A stretch of DNA of 64,000 bases from Amycolatopsis vastitatis. GTDB lineage: Bacteria > Actinomycetota > Actinomycetes > Mycobacteriales > Pseudonocardiaceae. The notes below the pieces were generated by a model. The model had not been told where the DNA came from. It did not search any database and saw nothing but the letters and a program-made list of their open reading frames with translations. The DNA is taken from NCBI RefSeq assembly GCF_002234595.1, contig NZ_NMUL01000057.1, forward strand, positions 55,110-119,109, read 5' to 3'. Position numbers and translations under genes: made by a program. The stretch's first letter is position 1, and each line of letters opens with the position of its first letter. This document shows positions 35,024-45,727 of this stretch, piece after piece.

Positions 35024-36085
35024 TCACAGCGCCTGCCACCAGCCGTCCACCGCGGGCGGTGCCGCCACGTCGATGCGCTCGCCCGGGCGGGGGATCGCCA
35101 GCGGGAGGTCGGCCTCCTTCGCCTCGCTCCACACGCGGTCCGCCGGCTCGCCCCACGGGTGCATGGCCAGCTGGAACGTCGCCCAGTGCACCGGGACCAG
35201 CAGCTTCGCCCGCACGTCGAGGCCGGCCGCGACGCCCTCTTCCGGAGTCATGTGGATGTCCGGCCAGTGCGGGGCGTACGCGCCGATCTGGATCAGGGCC
35301 GCGTCGAACGGGCCGTGCTCCGCGCCGATCGCCGCGAAGCCGTCGAAGTACCCCGTGTCGCCGCTGTAGAACACGCGATGGGACGGGCCCAGTAGCGCCC
35401 ACGACGTCCACAGTGTGTCGTCGTTCGTGATGCCGCGGCCGGAGAAGTGCTGGGCCGGCGTCGCGACGAAGCGGACACCCGCCACCGTCGCCTCTTCGTG
35501 CCAGTCCAGCTCGATGATCCGCGAAGCCGGGACGTGCCAGCGCTCCAGGTGCGCGCCGACGCCGAGCGGCACCAGGAACGGGGCCTCGGAGGAAGCCGTC
35601 AGCGCCCGGACGGTCGCCAGGTCCAGGTGGTCGTAGTGGTCGTGTGAAATCACCACGGCGTCGATCCGGCCGAGTGCGGACAGCGCCACCGGCGGCTCGT
35701 GCAGCCGCCGCGGTCCGGCGAACGCGGCGGGGGACACCCGGTCGCTCCACACCGGGTCGAGCAGCACGCGGGCGCCGTCCAGCTCGACGAGCGTGGACGC
35801 GTGGCCGTACCAGGTCAGGTACAGGCCGTCGGCCGCGAGAACCGGCTCCGCCGCGACCAGCGGCACCGGGTGGGCGGGTTTGCGCAGCTCGCGGTGCTCC
35901 CCGAAGAACATCTCGCGGAAGATGGTCCGCATCGCCGCCGCGGTCATCGGGTGCCGCGGCGCGACGTTGCGGAACACCTTGCCGTCGAACTGCGGCGACG
36001 AGCGGACCCGCTCCGCCCGCGCGCCGGTGGCCTTCGCGCCGAACGCCGCCGGCAGGTCCCGCAGGGCCGCGATCCTCTTCCTCAT
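35024..36085 (-). CDS. MBL-fold metallo-hydrolase (NAPE-PLD/UlaG-like)
   Basis: 353 residues. Metal motif HxHxDH is at 148-153 (SHDHYDHLD), with YGHASTLVEL and YSGDTGYFDGF as further MBL landmarks and VHWATFQLAMHPWGEP near the C-terminus. That last segment is typical of the N-acyl phosphatidylethanolamine phospholipase D-like group in bacteria. It probably hydrolyses a phosphodiester or ester in the cytoplasm. It may be co-transcribed downstream of the desaturase (gap nine bases), hinting at membrane lipid metabolism. Confidence 0.83.
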   Translation of the reverse strand: MRKRIAALRDLPAAFGAKATGARAERVRSSPQFDGKVFRNVAPRHPMTAAAMRTIFREMFFGEHRELRKPAHPVPLVAAEPVLAADGLYLTWYGHASTLVELDGARVLLDPVWSDRVSPAAFAGPRRLHEPPVALSALGRIDAVVISHDHYDHLDLATVRALTASSEAPFLVPLGVGAHLERWHVPASRIIELDWHEEATVAGVRFVATPAQHFSGRGITNDDTLWTSWALLGPSHRVFYSGDTGYFDGFAAIGAEHGPFDAALIQIGAYAPHWPDIHMTPEEGVAAGLDVRAKLLVPVHWATFQLAMHPWGEPADRVWSEAKEADLPLAIPRPGERIDVAAPPAVDGWWQAL

Positions 36086-36094
36086 ACCCCGAGT

Positions 36095-37111
36095 CTACGA
36101 ACGGTTCCTGAGAGGGGCCCCAGCTTCATGCAGGTGGGTGAGGGCCTGCCGGTAGGACTCGACGAGGCTCGTCTGCAGGTAGGGGACGCCGAGCTCGGCG
36201 CAGTAGGCCTGGACGATCGGCTGCGCCCGCCGCAGGTGCGGCGACGGCATGCTCGGGAACAGGTGGTGCTCGATCTGGTAGTTGAGCCCGCCGAGGGCGG
36301 CGTCGGTGACGGCGCCGCCGCGGACGTTGCGGGACGTGAGCACCTGCTTGCGGAGGAAGTCGAGCTCGGTCCGCCCGGTCAGCGTCGGCATGCCCTTGTG
36401 GTTGGGGGCGAAGATCGATCCCATGTAGACACCCCAGAGTCCTTGGTGGACGGCGAAGAACAGCAACGCCATGCCGGGGCTGAGCACCGTGCCCAGCGCG
36501 CCGAAGTAGAGGACGAAGTGCGCGGCGAGCAACGCGGCTTCGAGACCGCGGCGGCGCAGTCCCGGCGTCCGGACCGCGCGGACGCCGGACCAGTGCAGGT
36601 TGAGGCCCTCGAGGGTGAGCAGCGGGAAGAACAGGAACGCCTGGTACCGCCCGATGAACCGGGGGACCCCGCGGCTGGCGCGGGCCTGGTCCTTCGACCA
36701 CACGAGGATGTCCGGGTCGACGTCCGGGTCGAGCTCCTCGTGGTTCGGGTTGGCGTGGTGGCGGGTGTGCTTGTCCATCCACCAGCCGTAGCTCATCCCG
36801 ATCCCGAGGTTGCCGAGCAGCATCCCGGCGATCTCGGTGGGACGCCGTCGCCGGAACACCTGCTTGTGCGCGAGATCGTGGGACAGCAACGCGATCTGGC
36901 CGAACAGGAACGCCTGGAACACGGCGATGGCGAGCTGCCACCACGAGTTCCCGAGCAGCGCGAAGGCGACCCAGCCGGCGGCGGACGCCCCGATGACGAC
37001 GGCGAACCGGGCGGTGTAGTAGCCGGGACGGCGTTTCATCAGGCCGGCGGCGGAGATGCGGTGGCTCAGCCGGGCGAAGTCGCTGCCGACGAGGTTCTCG
37101 GTGGTGGTCAC
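36095..37111 (-). CDS. Membrane fatty acid desaturase
   Basis: 338 residues with three histidine boxes: HDLAH 78-82, HTRHH 115-119 and QIEHH 279-283. The Gln in the third box (QxxHH) is the feature of front-end and acyl-CoA/lipid desaturases of the DesA3/CrtR type. Four membrane helices flank the boxes. It would introduce a double bond into an acyl chain with electrons from a ferredoxin or reductase not encoded beside it. The promoter region upstream contains the 37.2-kb palindromic repeat. Confidence 0.9.
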   Translation of the reverse strand: MTTTENLVGSDFARLSHRISAAGLMKRRPGYYTARFAVVIGASAAGWVAFALLGNSWWQLAIAVFQAFLFGQIALLSHDLAHKQVFRRRRPTEIAGMLLGNLGIGMSYGWWMDKHTRHHANPNHEELDPDVDPDILVWSKDQARASRGVPRFIGRYQAFLFFPLLTLEGLNLHWSGVRAVRTPGLRRRGLEAALLAAHFVLYFGALGTVLSPGMALLFFAVHQGLWGVYMGSIFAPNHKGMPTLTGRTELDFLRKQVLTSRNVRGGAVTDAALGGLNYQIEHHLFPSMPSPHLRRAQPIVQAYCAELGVPYLQTSLVESYRQALTHLHEAGAPLRNRS

Positions 37112-37205
37112 GCACCCGAGTCTTCGCGGCGGCGGGTCTCCGGGGAAGCCTGCGCGCCCCAGGCACTGTGCGGGGGCCAGCCCTACCGGCCGCGCTGGTA
37201 TGCGA

Positions 37206-37290
37206 GCGCCCCAATGTGGCGTTGGTTGCGTTCAACGCACCGAACGCCACATTGGGTGCGTCTGACGCACCGAACGCCACATTGGGGCGC
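37206..37290. repeat. Compound palindrome, CCAATGTGGCGTT family
   Basis: Arms 37206-37223 and 37273-37290 (GCGCCCCAATGTGGCGTT and its complement) flank a further copy; ACGCACCGAACGCCACATTGGG occurs twice directly (37235-37256, 37265-37286). Same family as 10906-10958. It lies between the uvrA-like stop and the desaturase start. Confidence 0.88.
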
Positions 37291-37297
37291 TTGAGAC

Positions 37298-39676
<2,379 letters not shown>

Positions 39677-39712
39677 CGGTGTTCTCCAGCGTTCAGAGTC
39701 GGGCGGGTGGAA

Positions 39713-39970
39713 TCAAGCTACGGCGGGATCCGCGGCCAGTGCTTCTCGATTCCTGACGGCTTCGGCGGCCCGCCGGTAATCGTGCGGCGAAAGGCCGTAA
39801 GCGTCCCGGAACCGGCGGACGAACAATGCGATGGGCAGGTCCACCACGGCCGCGAGCGAATCGATGTCCAGCGGCAGTGCGTGCTCGCGGTCGATGCGGT
39901 CGCGGACGCGCCGCAACAATGCCAGCTCACGGAAATGTTGCTGTGCGGCGGCTTTCAGGCTGAGGCACAT
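39713..39970 (-). CDS. Truncated AraC-like protein (one helix-turn-helix only)
   Basis: 85 residues. LRRVRDRIDREHALPLDID matches the first HTH of the AraC protein at 41626-42069 (LRRVRDRIDREYAQPLDVE), and RFRDAYGLSPHDYRR continues to the linker helix. The second HTH is absent; the frame ends soon after. It overlaps the MFS stop by 16 bases. It may be a broken duplicate or a small DNA-binding modulator. Real translation is not proven, but an unbroken frame overlapping its neighbour argues for function. Confidence 0.6.
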   Translation of the reverse strand: MCLSLKAAAQQHFRELALLRRVRDRIDREHALPLDIDSLAAVVDLPIALFVRRFRDAYGLSPHDYRRAAEAVRNREALAADPAVA

Positions 39971-41208
39971 AGCGGATTCCTTTCCGGAATGCGTCCGAGC
40001 ACCGCCCGGGCCGCGATCGGGAGCAGCAGGAGGGTCAGCACACCGGACAGCACGAGGCCGCCGGTGCTGCCCGCCAGTTCGATCAGGGGGCCGCCCAGGG
40101 CCAGCCCGAGCGGGGCGGCCACCGTGGAGCCGGTCGTCCACAGCGTGACGACCTGCTGCTGTTCCCCGGGGGCGAGCCCGGACTGCAGGAAGCTGTACGC
40201 GACCGGTGTGAACGGCGCGTACACCAGGCCGCCCAGGCCGAAGACGAGCAGCGCCACGGTGAGGTCGCCGGTGACGGCGAGCGCGATCGGGCACAGCGCC
40301 CACAGGCCGATGATCGCGACCAGCAGCGGCCGCTGCGGCAGGTTCCGCAGCCGGCCGACGAGCGCGGCGCCGAGGAACGCGCCGGCCCCGAGTGCACCCC
40401 ACAGCACCCCCAGACCGGACGCGCCGGCGTGCAACGTCCCGCTCACGTACAGCGGCAGCGCCACTTCGACCGGCATGTACAGGAAGTTGAAGAAGAACTC
40501 GACCACCAGCAGCCGCGCGGCGACCGGGCGGCGGCGCAGGATCCGCCAGCCCGATTCGTGGGTTCCCCCGTCGCGCAGCGCGTCCTTGCCTTCGGCGCCG
40601 CGGGGGACGCACGCCAGCGTGGCGGCCAGCAGGATCAGCGCTCCGCCCGCGTCGACGAAGAGCGCCAAGCCCGCGCCGGCCGTCGCCACGACGACCCCGC
40701 CCAGCACCGGCCCGGCGATGTACAGCGCGAACGTCGTGTTCAGCCCCAGCAGGCCGTTGACCGAGAACCGGCCGGCCTCGCCCGCGGCCGACGTCGCCAG
40801 CAGGCGCCGGCTGCTCGACCCGGCCAGCCGGAACGTCGCGCCGAAGAGGAGACCGGCGACCAGCACGGGCAGCGTGAGCAGGCCGGCGACGGCCAGGACG
40901 CCGAGGGTGGCGAAGGTCAGCGACCGCAGCACGCAGTCGGCGACGAGCAGCGTGCGCGGCGGCACCCGCACCCGGCCGAGCCCGATGGCCAGCGCCAGCA
41001 GGGTGGACAGGACGAACGGCGCGGCCTCCACGAGCCCGATGGCGATCGCCTTCGGCACGCCGCCGTGGAGGGAGAGCGTCTGGACGGGCATGGCGACGAG
41101 CAACATGCCGGTGCCGACGTTGGCCAGGAGATCCCCCAGCAGGAGCCCGGCGATCCGCCGGTCGCGCAGCACCTCGCGGTAGCTGTGCGCGGGGGCGGTC
41201 GTGGTCAG
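39955..41208 (-). CDS. MFS transporter
   Basis: About 417 residues, 12 predicted membrane helices in two halves, with a central loop (GAEGKDALRDGGTHESGWRILRR). It resembles the enterobactin-exporter/drug-efflux type MFS proteins. The start is unclear: sequence upstream of SYREVLRDRR looks genuine, yet the only in-frame standard codon nearby is GTG 41172; a CTG at 41208 overlapping the VOC stop (CTGA) with AGGA before it is the suggested start. Coupled to the VOC and AraC genes, so export of a compound that is also bound or modified by the VOC protein is plausible. Confidence 0.78.
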   Translation of the reverse strand: MTTTAPAHSYREVLRDRRIAGLLLGDLLANVGTGMLLVAMPVQTLSLHGGVPKAIAIGLVEAAPFVLSTLLALAIGLGRVRVPPRTLLVADCVLRSLTFATLGVLAVAGLLTLPVLVAGLLFGATFRLAGSSSRRLLATSAAGEAGRFSVNGLLGLNTTFALYIAGPVLGGVVVATAGAGLALFVDAGGALILLAATLACVPRGAEGKDALRDGGTHESGWRILRRRPVAARLLVVEFFFNFLYMPVEVALPLYVSGTLHAGASGLGVLWGALGAGAFLGAALVGRLRNLPQRPLLVAIIGLWALCPIALAVTGDLTVALLVFGLGGLVYAPFTPVAYSFLQSGLAPGEQQQVVTLWTTGSTVAAPLGLALGGPLIELAGSTGGLVLSGVLTLLLLPIAARAVLGRIPERNPLCASA

Positions 41209-41615
41209 CGCAGTTCCTGGATGCGCAGGAGGTTGCCCGCCGGGTCGCGGAACGAGCAGTCGCGGATCCCGTAGGGCTGCTCGACCGGCTCCTGGACGAC
41301 CTCGGCGTTGCCCGCCTCGAGCTTGGCGAAGAGGGCGTCGAGGTCCTTGGTGGCCAGGTTGACCGAGGCGTAGGTGCCCTTGGCCATCATCTCGCCGATC
41401 ATGCGGCGCTCGTCGTCGGTCAGGCCCGGCGTCGCGGCCACCGGTGACAGCACGATCGCGGTGTCCGGCTGGTTCGGCGGGCCGACGGTGATCCACTGCA
41501 TGGCGCCGTACTTGACGTTCTGGCGGACCTCGAAGCCGAGGAGGTCGCGGTAGAAGGCGAGCGAGGCTTCCGGGTCCGTGTGGGGGAGGAAGCTCGAGTG
41601 AATGGTGACGTCCAT
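41205..41615 (-). CDS. VOC-family protein (glyoxalase/bleomycin-resistance fold)
   Basis: 136 residues, two beta-alpha-beta-beta-beta modules: DVTIHSSFLPHTDPEASLAFYRDLLGFE and FRDPAGNLLRIQEL. Such proteins are metal enzymes or antibiotic-binding resistance proteins. ATG 41615 is used, with AGGGTG upstream; GTG 41624 would add three residues. It starts just after the AraC stop, a common AraC-VOC pairing in actinobacteria. Confidence 0.82.
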   Translation of the reverse strand: MDVTIHSSFLPHTDPEASLAFYRDLLGFEVRQNVKYGAMQWITVGPPNQPDTAIVLSPVAATPGLTDDERRMIGEMMAKGTYASVNLATKDLDALFAKLEAGNAEVVQEPVEQPYGIRDCSFRDPAGNLLRIQELR

Positions 41616-41625
41616 GATGGTCACC

Positions 41626-42069
41626 CTAGGTGGCCGCCGAGGGCCGCGCTTCTCGATTCCTGATCGGTCTGGTGACCTGCTTGGCGACGCACGGCGGCAT
41701 CCCGACGGTGGCCTCGGCCTGCTGCTCGCGGTAGACGCTCGGGGGCATCCCGACCAGCTCGGCGAACCGGGTGCTGAAGGTGCCGAGCGACGAGAAGCCG
41801 ACGGTGAAGCACACCTCGGTCACGCTCAGCTCGCCCGTGCGCAGCAGGGCCATCGCCCGTTCGATCCGCCGGGTCATCAGGTACGAATACGGTGACTCTC
41901 CGTACGCCCGCCGGAACTGCCGGCTGAGGTGCCCGGCCGACATGTTCACGCCGCGGGCCAGCGCCTCGACGTCGAGAGGCTGGGCGTACTCCCGGTCGAT
42001 CCGGTCCCGGACCCGGCGCAGCAGCGCGAGGTCACGCAGGTACTGCTCCGTGGAGGACGTGCTGGTCAC
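41626..42069 (-). CDS. AraC-family regulator
   Basis: 147 residues, only the DNA-binding domain with a short tail: two helix-turn-helices (LARGVNMSAGHLSRQFRRAYGESP and VCFTVGFSSLGTFSTRFAELVG). No sensor domain. Gene order AraC-VOC-MFS-truncated AraC with overlaps or gaps of a few bases makes one operon, which it probably controls. The last 25 residues are Pro/Arg-rich. Confidence 0.85.
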   Translation of the reverse strand: MTSTSSTEQYLRDLALLRRVRDRIDREYAQPLDVEALARGVNMSAGHLSRQFRRAYGESPYSYLMTRRIERAMALLRTGELSVTEVCFTVGFSSLGTFSTRFAELVGMPPSVYREQQAEATVGMPPCVAKQVTRPIRNREARPSAAT

Positions 42070-42661
42070 CCCTGGATCCTGCCACAGGGGACGGGCTGCG
42101 GCGGAGGGTTTCGTGTCGCCCCTTCAATCACGCGTGTCGTCCCTTCAGACACGCGTGTCGTCCGCTGGGGCACGGCCTCCGCGTGATCGGGAGGCATCTC
42201 GCGTGATTGAAGAGGCATCTCGCGTGATTGGAGGGGCATCTCGCGTGATTGGGAGGTCGACACGGTGCGGCCGGGTTGTCCACAGGCGACGCGGGGCGGA
42301 GCCGTCCCGGGGGTTCCCGTTCCCCCGGGACGGCCGTGCACCGGTGCAGCGGACCGTGAAGCCCTTCCGGCGGCATACCCTTCCGCCGCAAGGCCGCCAC
42401 GGCCCGTTCGCCCCGGCGGAAACCGCCGGAGCGCTCGACCCCGGGCCCCCGCCCGGTGCGCCGGAAGAAGGCCACCCCGGGGGCGTCGGGTTCCCTCGGG
42501 ATGGCCCTCTCCTGGCCCGCCGGGCGGCCGGCGTCTGGTCCAGACGCGAGGCGGGCAGGGGGACGTTGGGGGCCGGCCACCACACCACCCAGCCGCGGAG
42601 GGGGTGTGGTGACCGGCAAGGGGACGGAGGCCGCCGCGCGCAGCCCCGCCCCGGCTTTTCT
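42070..42661. other. 592-bp intergenic region
   Basis: No convincing gene. The first 200 bases hold repeat arrays (separate entry). The remainder is extremely GC-rich with runs such as CCCCCGGGAC, many short self-complementary stretches and open frames in several registers whose predicted proteins are Arg/Pro/Gly-rich and unlike known proteins. The promoter of the AraC operon must lie at its left edge. Confidence 0.6.
42124..42262. repeat. TCACGCGAG/ACACGCGTG repeat array
   Basis: Left part: ATCACGCGTGTCGTCC and AGACACGCGTGTCGTCC units. Right part: GCATCTCGCGTGATTG at 42194, 42215 and 42236, spaced exactly 21 bases. The right units are the reverse orientation of the 6.7-kb and 51.1-kb arrays. 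Confidence 0.8.
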
Positions 42662-44101
42662 CTACCTCCCCATCGGGATGGCCATCGTCGGCAGCGCCCC
42701 CACCGGCAGCGACTGCGCCTGCAGCGCCGTCGTGGGCGGGGACTGCGCGGGGAACGCCGTCGTCGGGATGTCGTTGGCGAACTCGCTTTCGAACTCCCGC
42801 TCGAAGGCCTGCGCGTCGAAGCCGCTGTCGAACTCCGGCGGCACCTCGGCCGCCAGCGCGGCGAGCGCCGGCTCGACCACCGGGACCTGCGGGACCTCGG
42901 CGACGGGCGCGGGCTCCGGCTCCGGCACGTAGTCGGGTGCGGGGAGACGCCGGTCGAGCTCGGCCATCCAGTCGAGCATCGCCCGTGGCTTGTCCCACGC
43001 GGAGATGCCGACGAGCCTGCCGTCGCGGATGAACCCGGTGATGCCGTCGGCCAGCGACACGGTGTCCTCGGCCAGTGACGGCATCCCGCACATCTGCAGC
43101 CGGGTGTCGTACAGCGTCGACCAGGCGCGGGGGAGCGGGGTGAACGGGATGGCGCTGGAGTGGCCCATCAACAGGTTGTCCGCCGCGTGCCGGGCCGACT
43201 CGACGGCGTTGATCCAGTGCTCGACCCGCCGCGGGGTCTCGTCGAAGCGCAGGTTCGGCCAGCGCGCGATGTCCCCGGCGATGACGACGTCGGAGGCGCC
43301 TTCGGCGAACAGCTTGGAGTCGCACAGGACGCCGTCGCTGATGTCGAGGCCGGAGCCGCGCATCCAGTCCACCGACGGGACGCTGCCGATGGCGAGCACG
43401 ACGACGGCGGCGACCAGCAGCTGGTTGTTCGTCAGGTGCAGCCCGACGGTGTCCTTCGTGCTGATCCAGTGCCGGACCTCGCTCCGCATCGCCAGGTTCG
43501 CGCGGTGCTCGTGGTGCGCCTCGACGATGCCGCTCGAGACGCGCTCGCCGAAGCGGTGCAGCGGCGCCTTCGCGTGCCCGATCAGGGTGACGTCCCGGCC
43601 GATGTGCCGCATGCTCGCGGCGAACTCGTTGCCGATCAGGCCAGCACCGATCACGACGGCCGGCTTCTTGCTGGCGTTGAGGCAGCGCCGCACGGCCATC
43701 GAGTCCTCGACCGTGCGCAGGATCCGCACGCGCGGGTCGTGCCGCGGTGCCCCGGGCAGGTGCCGCGGGTAGACGCCGGTCGCGGCGATCAGGCCGTCGT
43801 ACCAGAGGGACTCGCCGCCGGGAAGGTGCACGACCCGCTCGGTCGTGTCGAGGTGCGTGACCCGCGCACCGAGCCGCCAGTGGACGTCGAGATCCGGCAG
43901 GTAGTGCGAAAGGCCCACGTCGCTGGGCCGTTCGGTCCCCATCACCAGCGCCTTGGAGACCATCGGCCGGTGGTAGGGCCGCCGGGCCTCGTCGCCGATC
44001 AGGACGATCTCGCCGTCGAACTTCTGTTCCCGCAGGCGTTCCGCGGCGCGCAGCCCGGCGACGCCCGCACCGACGATGACGATCCGGTCGCCGTCAGCCA
44101 T
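42662..44101 (-). CDS. FAD-dependent ferredoxin reductase-like protein with disordered tail
   Basis: 479 residues. Two dinucleotide folds (VIVGAGVAGLRAAERL and VVIGAGLIGNEFAASM) and IAGDIARWPN in the FAD site make it a rubredoxin/ferredoxin-NAD reductase of the oxygenase-coupled type. After about residue 390 comes a Pro/Glu/Ala-rich tail ending TMAIPMGR, not part of the enzyme. It overlaps the ferredoxin gene by eight bases and is the last gene of the five-gene operon. It likely moves electrons between NAD(P)H and the ferredoxin. Confidence 0.85.
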   Translation of the reverse strand: MADGDRIVIVGAGVAGLRAAERLREQKFDGEIVLIGDEARRPYHRPMVSKALVMGTERPSDVGLSHYLPDLDVHWRLGARVTHLDTTERVVHLPGGESLWYDGLIAATGVYPRHLPGAPRHDPRVRILRTVEDSMAVRRCLNASKKPAVVIGAGLIGNEFAASMRHIGRDVTLIGHAKAPLHRFGERVSSGIVEAHHEHRANLAMRSEVRHWISTKDTVGLHLTNNQLLVAAVVVLAIGSVPSVDWMRGSGLDISDGVLCDSKLFAEGASDVVIAGDIARWPNLRFDETPRRVEHWINAVESARHAADNLLMGHSSAIPFTPLPRAWSTLYDTRLQMCGMPSLAEDTVSLADGITGFIRDGRLVGISAWDKPRAMLDWMAELDRRLPAPDYVPEPEPAPVAEVPQVPVVEPALAALAAEVPPEFDSGFDAQAFEREFESEFANDIPTTAFPAQSPPTTALQAQSLPVGALPTMAIPMGR

Positions 44102-44324
44102 CGAGGTCCCCTCTCATCACGACCGCCTGCATCGGGCAGCAGCGGGCGGCCATCTTCGCCTGTTCCATGGTGGTTTCGTCCAGCAGCCGCGTGTGGAAGC
44201 GCAAGCGGCCGTCCTGGCCGAGGTCGAACACGTCCGGCGCCTCCATGGCGCAGATGCCGTAGAGCTCGCACCGGTCGTTGTCGACGCTGATCCGGGGCCC
44301 GCTGCCGGGCAAACGGAGCGGCAT
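44094..44324 (-). CDS. Small [3Fe-4S]-type ferredoxin
   Basis: 76 residues. C19, C25 and C63 (DRCELYGICAMEAPDVF ... CCPMQAV) give the C-x5-C ... CP layout of single-cluster [3Fe-4S] ferredoxins that usually serve cytochromes P450; C62 next to C63 is extra. One base separates it from the membrane protein gene and it overlaps the FAD reductase gene. It should carry electrons between the reductase and the membrane heme protein. Confidence 0.87.
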   Translation of the reverse strand: MPLRLPGSGPRISVDNDRCELYGICAMEAPDVFDLGQDGRLRFHTRLLDETTMEQAKMAARCCPMQAVVMRGDLDG

Positions 44325-44325
44325 G

Positions 44326-44943
44326 TCAGGCCACCTGCTCTTCCACGAGTCCGATGCGTTCGAGGGTCCGGGCCGGCATGAACCGCAGCATCGACACCGT
44401 CACGGCCGGGACGAGCAGCGTGATGCCGCCCAGCCAGGTGACCGAGAGGTGACCGTTGGCGATGGCGCCAAACCAGGAGTGGAGCGCGATGAGCGCCACC
44501 GCCGGGTACGCGCAGCGGTGCAGCCACAGCCAGCGCCGGTAGGACGTGAAACGCTGCAGGCCGGCGGTGAGGAAGATGGCGAACATGACCTCGAAGCCGA
44601 CGATGCCCGCGATGTGGCGAACTTCCTGGCCGGAGCTGAACGGGATGAACATGTAGGCGAAGCTGTACGGCTGGACTGTCAGGTAGGTGAAGCCCAGCGC
44701 GTGGACGGCACCGAAGATGATCGTCGCGGTGGCCAGCACCATGTGGGTGCTGCGCAGGCCCTTCCGGCCGGTGACCGAGCGGATCCAGCCGGTCGCGGTG
44801 AGCACGCCCCAGGTGAGCGTCAGCATCGTCGCGGCGTAGGACGTCCGGGCGGCGAAGGCCGCGAGGCCGCGGGCCGCCGGGTCCGTCTTCGGCTGGAACT
44901 GCTGGGTGAGGAAGAGCGTGGCGTCGTGCCAGGTCTCAACCAC
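44326..44943 (-). CDS. Ferric-reductase-like transmembrane heme protein
   Basis: 205 residues with about six helices. Paired histidines in the helices (HMVLATATIIFGAVHALG; HIAGIVGFEVMF; LHRCAYPAVALIALHSW) fit bis-His heme sites of the ferric reductase/NOX-type membrane domain. There is no FAD/NADPH domain on the chain, so electrons would come from the adjacent ferredoxin and reductase. It overlaps the DUF4142 gene by eight bases. Likely role: transmembrane electron transfer; direction and acceptor unknown. Confidence 0.83.
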   Translation of the reverse strand: MVETWHDATLFLTQQFQPKTDPAARGLAAFAARTSYAATMLTLTWGVLTATGWIRSVTGRKGLRSTHMVLATATIIFGAVHALGFTYLTVQPYSFAYMFIPFSSGQEVRHIAGIVGFEVMFAIFLTAGLQRFTSYRRWLWLHRCAYPAVALIALHSWFGAIANGHLSVTWLGGITLLVPAVTVSMLRFMPARTLERIGLVEEQVA

Positions 44944-45727
44944 GGCCGCCCCCTGCTCTGGCGGTGGCCGGCCGGGCCGCCCTGGCCCGGCTCCGGTTGC
45001 TCTTGACCTGGCGCAGCACGTAGAACAGGCCGCCGCCGAGCAGGAGGAACAGCGCCGCCACGACGGCGATCTGGGACGGGTCGAGGCCGAGCTGGATCCC
45101 GGTGGGCGCCGCGGTGGTCGAGACGGAAGGGGCGGGCAGCGCGGTGTAGTCGACCATCCCGGTGCTCTCGAGCATCGTCATGTGCCGCATCACGGCCTGG
45201 TTGCCGACGGTCGCGAAGGCCCGCACGTCGTCGTTGCGGGTGCCGGCCCGCAGCTGCGCGAGGACGGCGAACACCTGGCCGTGCGCCGCGCGCAGCCGGT
45301 TGGCGAAGACGCGGTCGAACTCCGGGCCGGGGGACGCGGCCATCTCTTCGGCGAGCCAGCCACGCTGTTCGTCGGAGGGCTGGTCGGGCACCGGCGAGTT
45401 CAGCTTCTGCGAGAGCGCGCGGGTCGCGACGTCGAGGCGGCCGTGGTCCATCATGATCGCGAAGCCGACCTTCTGGACGAGCGGGCTGCCCTTCTCCATC
45501 GCCATCATGCCGGAGGGCATTTCCCACAGACCGGCTTGGCGGACCTTGGTCAGCAGCACCGCGTCGGTGTCCGACACCGTGGTGGTCTGGGCCGTCGAGG
45601 TCGACCCCGGCGCGAGCAGGGCCAGTACCGCGGCCAGCACGAACAGGATCCGGACCAGCGGCCGGGAGCGCTCGAGCGCCGACGGCTGATCGAAGTCCAG
45701 CCCGGCGAACTCAGAGGCCGAAAGCAT
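44936..45727 (-). CDS. DUF4142 exported protein with C-terminal anchor
   Basis: 263 residues. An N-terminal hydrophobic segment (residues about 25-43) acts as signal or anchor. A helical DUF4142 domain follows (SDTDAVLLTKVRQAGLWEMPSG, MMDHGRLD, RAAHGQVFAVLAQL, MRHMTMLES) with several His, and a single membrane helix lies near 222-240 before a basic tail. DUF4142 is ferritin-like in prediction; its role is unknown. Overlaps the lipoprotein gene by 17 bases and the membrane heme gene by eight. Confidence 0.8.
   Translation of the reverse strand: MLSASEFAGLDFDQPSALERSRPLVRILFVLAAVLALLAPGSTSTAQTTTVSDTDAVLLTKVRQAGLWEMPSGMMAMEKGSPLVQKVGFAIMMDHGRLDVATRALSQKLNSPVPDQPSDEQRGWLAEEMAASPGPEFDRVFANRLRAAHGQVFAVLAQLRAGTRNDDVRAFATVGNQAVMRHMTMLESTGMVDYTALPAPSVSTTAAPTGIQLGLDPSQIAVVAALFLLLGGGLFYVLRQVKSNRSRARAARPATARAGGGRG

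Noticed and set aside
42128..42619. 163-codon open frame on the minus strand in the 42.1-42.6 kb gap
   Set aside because: Its product is Arg/Pro-rich and the repeated NHARC-like units simply translate the 21-bp repeats; no ribosome site and no recognisable domain.
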